From assembly GCA_039800005.1 (NCBI GenBank), contig JBDLRN010000095.1, positions 1 through 64,000 of the forward strand: DNA of 64,000 nt, read 5' to 3'. Within the stretch, counting starts at the first letter, position 1, and each line of letters begins with the position of its first letter. Made by a program: the position numbers and the translations under genes. The notes under the pieces were generated by a model. It saw only the letters and a list, made by a program, of their open reading frames with translations. It made no database searches and was not told where the DNA came from. The stretch comes from Casp-actino8 sp039800005. GTDB lineage: Bacteria > Actinomycetota > Acidimicrobiia > Acidimicrobiales > Ilumatobacteraceae. This document shows positions 60,421 to 64,000 of the stretch, in pieces.

Positions 60421-61671
60421 ATGACGCGACGTATCTTGCGCAATGCCCGTGACCGATCCGGGCGTCGAATCGACGTGGTCGTCGATGAGTCCGGGACCAT
60501 CGTCGACGTCCGAAGCTCGGTGCCCGTCGAGTCGGGTGACGAGACGACCGACCTGAACGGCTGGTTGCTCCTGCCGTCGTTGGTCGAGCCCCATGCGCAT
60601 CTCGACAAGGCGCTCACGGCCGACAAGGTTCCCAATCCGCGCGGCGATCTGATGGGAGCGATCCACGCGTGGATCGACGCCGCCGGCCGTGGAGTGTTCG
60701 GTCTCGACGAGATGACCGAGCGGGCGATCTCGGCCCTCGAACGTCTGCTGTACTCGGGGGTCACTCACGTTCGAACCCACGTGAACGTCGGCGACGGAGA
60801 CGCCGATTTCGTCCATCTACGAGCCGTTCGTGCCGCGGCCGACGAAATGCGCGGTTTGGTCGACGTGCAGCTGGTCGCGCTCATGCATTCGCCCTTGGCC
60901 GGTGCCGCAGGAGCCACGAATCGGCGCATGCTGGCCCAGGCTCTCGAGATGGGGGCCGACCTCGTCGGTGGCTGTCCGCACCTGGAGGACGACGGAGCCG
61001 GAATGATCGCCGTGGCGCTCGACGCCGCGACCGACGCCGGCGTCGGACTCGATCTGCACGTCGACGAGACTCTCGATCCGACGATGACGCGTCTGGTCGA
61101 CCTGGCGCGTCTGGTGAGCGAGCGCGGTTTCGACGATCCGGTGACGGCCAGTCACTGCGTGAGTCTCTCGATGCAGTCCCTCGTCGATCAGGAGCGCATC
61201 GCCCGCTCGGTGGCCGAAGCGGGGATCGCTGTCGTGTCTCTGCCACAGACCAATTTGTTCCTGCAGGGCTGGGATCATCCGCAGGCGATGCCCCGTGGCA
61301 TCGCACCGATCGACGTGCTGCGACGTCATGGTGTCGTGGTCGCAGCCGGCGGTGACAACGTTCAGGATCCCTTCAACCCATTGGGTCGATCCGATCCCTT
61401 CGAGACCGCGTCGTTGCTGGTGATGGCCGCGCACCAACGTCCCGACGAAGCTTTCGCGATGGTGAGCGACGAGGCTCGTCGGGCCCTCGGGCTGCCGATG
61501 GTCGATCTGCGCATCGGTGCCGTCGCCGATCTCGTGGCGGTGGAGGCCACGTCGATTCGCGAAGCGGTGGCCGAAGCGCCGGCGGCACGTCGAGTGTTCC
61601 GGGCCGGACGCGAGGTCGCCGTGACCACCGCCTCCCGACGGATCATGCGTCCCGGGGTCTCGTCCCGGTGA
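60421..61671 (+). CDS. Cytosine deaminase-like amidohydrolase
   Basis: A 416-residue metal-dependent hydrolase of the CodA branch. Metal-binding motifs are PSLVEPHAHLDKALTAD near residue 52, LDLHVDET near 203, ASHCVSLS near 240 and AGGDNVQDPFNPLG near 305, where CodA has its HDDVFDP loop. It should deaminate or hydrolyse cytosine or a related ring compound. The substitution of the loop His by Gly suggests a different substrate. It lies between two LLM genes and near an NMT1-type importer, consistent with uptake and catabolism of a nitrogen heterocycle. Confidence 0.85.
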   Translation: MTRRILRNARDRSGRRIDVVVDESGTIVDVRSSVPVESGDETTDLNGWLLLPSLVEPHAHLDKALTADKVPNPRGDLMGAIHAWIDAAGRGVFGLDEMTERAISALERLLYSGVTHVRTHVNVGDGDADFVHLRAVRAAADEMRGLVDVQLVALMHSPLAGAAGATNRRMLAQALEMGADLVGGCPHLEDDGAGMIAVALDAATDAGVGLDLHVDETLDPTMTRLVDLARLVSERGFDDPVTASHCVSLSMQSLVDQERIARSVAEAGIAVVSLPQTNLFLQGWDHPQAMPRGIAPIDVLRRHGVVVAAGGDNVQDPFNPLGRSDPFETASLLVMAAHQRPDEAFAMVSDEARRALGLPMVDLRIGAVADLVAVEATSIREAVAEAPAARRVFRAGREVAVTTASRRIMRPGVSSR

Positions 61672-61720
61672 CGACTGATACTGTCGGTTCGGTCGATCGG
61701 TGTCACGACAGGGAGGTCGC

Positions 61721-62884
61721 ATGAAGGTCGGAGCGTTCTTCTTCGGCGGAGTGGAGATGGACGACGCCGGCGGGGGCCCGCCCCACCCGATGGATCGTCG
61801 GTTCACCAACGATCAGATGTGGAAGGCCACTCTCGACTACGTGAGCTCGGCCATCGAAGCCGACCGCCTCGGATTCGACTCGTTCTGGACGACCGAACAC
61901 CATTTCCAGTACGAGGGCTACGAGGTGATTCCCAACGGTCTCCTCATCTCGGCCTGGATCGCCGCGCAGACCAAGCGCATCCGTCTCGGCGCCATGTTCA
62001 ACGTGGTGCCGCAGTGGAACCCTCTGCGGCTCGCCGAGGACTTCGCCACGCTCCACAACCTGTCGGGGGGTCGCGGTGTGCTCGGAGTCGGGCGGGGAAC
62101 GGTTCCCCGCGAAGTCCTGCATCTCAACGACAAGGGAGTGTCGATCGGTTCGCACGACAATCCCGATCAGGCGGCCGACGACACCTTGAACCGTGAAGTG
62201 TTCGAGGAGTCGATGGAGATCGTCCGACGTGCTCTCGACAACGAGACCTTCTCGTTCCACGGCAAGCACTTCCAGATCCCGATTCCCGGGATCCCCGACC
62301 GCGGCAGCACCGTGCAAGATCTCACCCTCGTGCCTCGCCCCATCTATCCGTACGAGATCTGGCAAGCCGTGACCAGTCCGCCGACTCTCGACTACGTGGC
62401 CAGAGTCGGACACTCGGCCGTGTTCTGGAACCAGCACTTCTCCTTCATCAAGCGATTCTGGGACGCCTACGGCGAGAAGTACGCGTCGGCCCACGACGGG
62501 GCGGCTCCGGCGCCGGCCGAGAAGCGCATGCTCGTCATCTCGGTCCGCATCGAGGACAGTCACGAAAAGGCGTGGGCGTCGGCCACGCCGGGGCACGACG
62601 AGTTCTGGAAGTTCCTCGGACCGTACGGTTGGAGTCGCGGCTACATGGGCGAGGACGGCAAGCCGGCCAAGCCGGGTCTGATTCCCACCTTGCAGGAGTC
62701 GGTCGACAACAAGACGATCCTGCTCGGGACGCCCGAGCAGGTGGCCGAAGGCGTGCAGTTCTACAAGGATCTGCTCGGCCTCGAGTACCTCACCATCTTC
62801 CCGCACATGCTCGGCGACTCGTACAAGAAGGCCGACGAGCAGATGGCACGCTTCATGAACGACGTGATGCCGCTCGTTCGATGA
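61721..62884 (+). CDS. Luciferase-like (LLM class) flavin/F420 monooxygenase
   Basis: A 387-residue LLM protein, longer than the one at 59.5 kb. MKVGAFFFGGVEMDD starts the barrel. FDSFWTTEHHFQYEGYEVIPN near 55 is the classic LLM EHHF motif, and RIRLGAMFNVVPQWNPLRLAED near 90 and LSGGRGVLGVGRGTVPRE near 117 follow. It is probably a flavin-dependent monooxygenase. The ATG has a ribosome site (GGGAGG). A TACTGT -10 lies near 61679. The P450 gene overlaps its stop (ATGA), so the two likely act in sequence. Confidence 0.9.
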   Translation: MKVGAFFFGGVEMDDAGGGPPHPMDRRFTNDQMWKATLDYVSSAIEADRLGFDSFWTTEHHFQYEGYEVIPNGLLISAWIAAQTKRIRLGAMFNVVPQWNPLRLAEDFATLHNLSGGRGVLGVGRGTVPREVLHLNDKGVSIGSHDNPDQAADDTLNREVFEESMEIVRRALDNETFSFHGKHFQIPIPGIPDRGSTVQDLTLVPRPIYPYEIWQAVTSPPTLDYVARVGHSAVFWNQHFSFIKRFWDAYGEKYASAHDGAAPAPAEKRMLVISVRIEDSHEKAWASATPGHDEFWKFLGPYGWSRGYMGEDGKPAKPGLIPTLQESVDNKTILLGTPEQVAEGVQFYKDLLGLEYLTIFPHMLGDSYKKADEQMARFMNDVMPLVR

Positions 62885-64000
62885 CGGCTCTCGACGAGGC
62901 GCTCGCTCGATTCCGCCCGAACGATCCCGACTTCGTCGCCGATCCCTACCCGGTTCTCGGAGCGTTGCGTGAAGCCGCTCCGGTGTTCCGCAATCCGATC
63001 ACCGGTCAATGGACGATCACTCGTTTCGCCGACGTCCAGGAGACGTTGCGCGATCGCCGTCTCGGGCGTGCGTACACGCACCTCTTCTCGCACGACGAAT
63101 TCGGTCGTCCGGAGCCCGACCCTCGGTGGGCTTCCTTCCATCAGCACGAGCGCTGGTCGCTTCTGTGCCTGGAGCCACCGGATCACACCCGGATACGACG
63201 TCTGGTCTCCAAGGTGTTCACGCCTCGCGCCGTGGCGGCTCTTCGTCCGACCATCGAAGGACTCGCCGACGAGTTGCTCGACCAGTGCACGGCGAAGGGC
63301 CGCTTCGATCTGCTCGCCGACTACGCGCAGCCCTACTCGGTGGCAGTCATCTGCTCGATGCTCGGTGTGCCGCGATCCGACACGAGGGCATTGCTCGACT
63401 GGTCTCATGCCATCGTGAAGATGTACGAACTGTCGACACCCGACGAGGTGTGCGCCGCGGCCGATCGGGCGGCCGGCGAGTACATCGAGTACACCAAGAG
63501 TCTGATCGCCGAGAAACGACGGCGCCCCGACGGTCTTCTGGTGTCGGAGTTGGTCGCGGTCGAGGACGAGGGTGACGTGCTCACCGAGGACGAGATCGTC
63601 TCGACCACCATGGTCCTGCTCGAGGCCGGCCACGAGGCCACCGTGAACACCCTTGGCAACGGCGTGCGGGCCTTGATGCGACATCCCGACCAGTGGCGTC
63701 GGCTGGTCGACCGAGAGGTCGACGCGCGCACAGCGGTCGAAGAGATGCTGCGCTGGGACGCACCGTTGCAGTTGTTCGAGCGCTGGATACTCGACGACGT
63801 GGTGGTGGTCGCCGGTCAGCGCATGGCGCGCGGTGAGGAAGTGGCCATGCTCTTCGGATCCGCGCAGCGAGATCCACGTCGCTTCCCCGAGCCCGATCGT
63901 TTCGACGTCGGTCGCGGCGATCAGGCGCACATCGGATTCGGCGGCGGTCTGCACTTCTGTGTGGGAGCACCCTTGGCGCGTCAGGAGATCGCCACCTCGC
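62881..64000 (+). CDS. Cytochrome P450, C-terminus cut by the window end
   Basis: 373 codons are visible of a typical bacterial P450 of about 400. The I-helix oxygen-binding motif is LLEAGHEATVN near residue 246, the K-helix ExxR is in EEMLRWDAPLQL near 286, and the heme-ligand loop is IGFGGGLHFCVGAPLAR near 351-367 with the proximal Cys. DPYPVLGALREAAPVF near the start and PDHTRIRRLVSKVFT are usual P450 blocks. The ATG overlaps the LLM stop. Ferredoxin and reductase partners are not in the window. The substrate is unknown. Confidence 0.93.
   Translation, partial: MTALDEALARFRPNDPDFVADPYPVLGALREAAPVFRNPITGQWTITRFADVQETLRDRRLGRAYTHLFSHDEFGRPEPDPRWASFHQHERWSLLCLEPPDHTRIRRLVSKVFTPRAVAALRPTIEGLADELLDQCTAKGRFDLLADYAQPYSVAVICSMLGVPRSDTRALLDWSHAIVKMYELSTPDEVCAAADRAAGEYIEYTKSLIAEKRRRPDGLLVSELVAVEDEGDVLTEDEIVSTTMVLLEAGHEATVNTLGNGVRALMRHPDQWRRLVDREVDARTAVEEMLRWDAPLQLFERWILDDVVVVAGQRMARGEEVAMLFGSAQRDPRRFPEPDRFDVGRGDQAHIGFGGGLHFCVGAPLARQEIATS

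Overview
The window is a chromosomal segment of a high-GC Gram-positive bacterium, most likely an actinobacterium of the class Acidimicrobiia (Ilumatobacter-like). This rests on the GC-rich codon use, many GTG starts, frequent 4-base ATGA/GTGA gene overlaps, a gene order recalling the Rv1691-Rv1711 region of Mycobacterium tuberculosis, and F420-type oxidoreductases. Placement below class level is inference. I see no IS element, prophage, CRISPR array or tRNA. No stretch without a gene exceeds about 200 bases.

Layout. (1) 1-630: the 3' end of a 23S rRNA gene, a 5S rRNA gene and a strong terminator. (2) 0.69-20.4 kb: housekeeping genes. These are a DUF2231 membrane protein, a TPR protein, an SSB-like protein, class I aldolase, DUF1015, a HAD phosphatase, tlyA, nadK, recN, pyrG, a Nudix hydrolase, xerD, an HD protein, a sortase fused to surface repeats, trpS, scpA, scpB, rluB, tyrA and aroA. 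(3) 20.4-44.1 kb: a cell-envelope polysaccharide region. It carries a HAD phosphatase, a UbiA-type phosphoribosyltransferase, dprE1 and dprE2, which together should make polyprenyl-phosphoryl-D-arabinose. It also carries five large GT-C type membrane glycosyltransferases (one a tandem fusion, one AftD-like, one PIG-V-like), two GT2 enzymes (one a likely polyprenol-phosphate mannose synthase), a GT4 enzyme, two NAD-dependent epimerases, and a GMC oxidoreductase with a small partner. (4) 44.2-50.9 kb: an enoyl-CoA hydratase and a complete five-gene oligopeptide ABC transporter. (5) 51.1-64.0 kb: accessory metabolism. This includes PPK2, a phosphoribosyltransferase, a CrtI-like FAD oxidoreductase, a creatininase-family hydrolase, a divergently arranged NMT1-type ABC transporter, a fatty-acid desaturase, two luciferase-like monooxygenases, a cytosine-deaminase-like amidohydrolase and a cytochrome P450 cut by the window end.

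How it fits together. Region 3 reads as a donor-plus-transferase set. UbiA, HAD, DprE1 and DprE2 would supply the lipid-linked arabinose, the DPM1-like enzyme the lipid-linked mannose, and the GT-C proteins would spend these donors outside the membrane. This implies an arabinan- or arabinomannan-like envelope polymer in a lineage outside the mycolic-acid bacteria. Across the window many genes have a TANNNT-like -10 hexamer placed 6-9 bases before the start codon and no Shine-Dalgarno sequence, which suggests that leaderless transcription is common. Genes that do carry a ribosome site (pyrG, the oligopeptide-binding protein, the NMT1-type binding protein, the 61.7 kb LLM gene) are the exceptions. 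pyrG also has a hairpin that covers its ribosome site.
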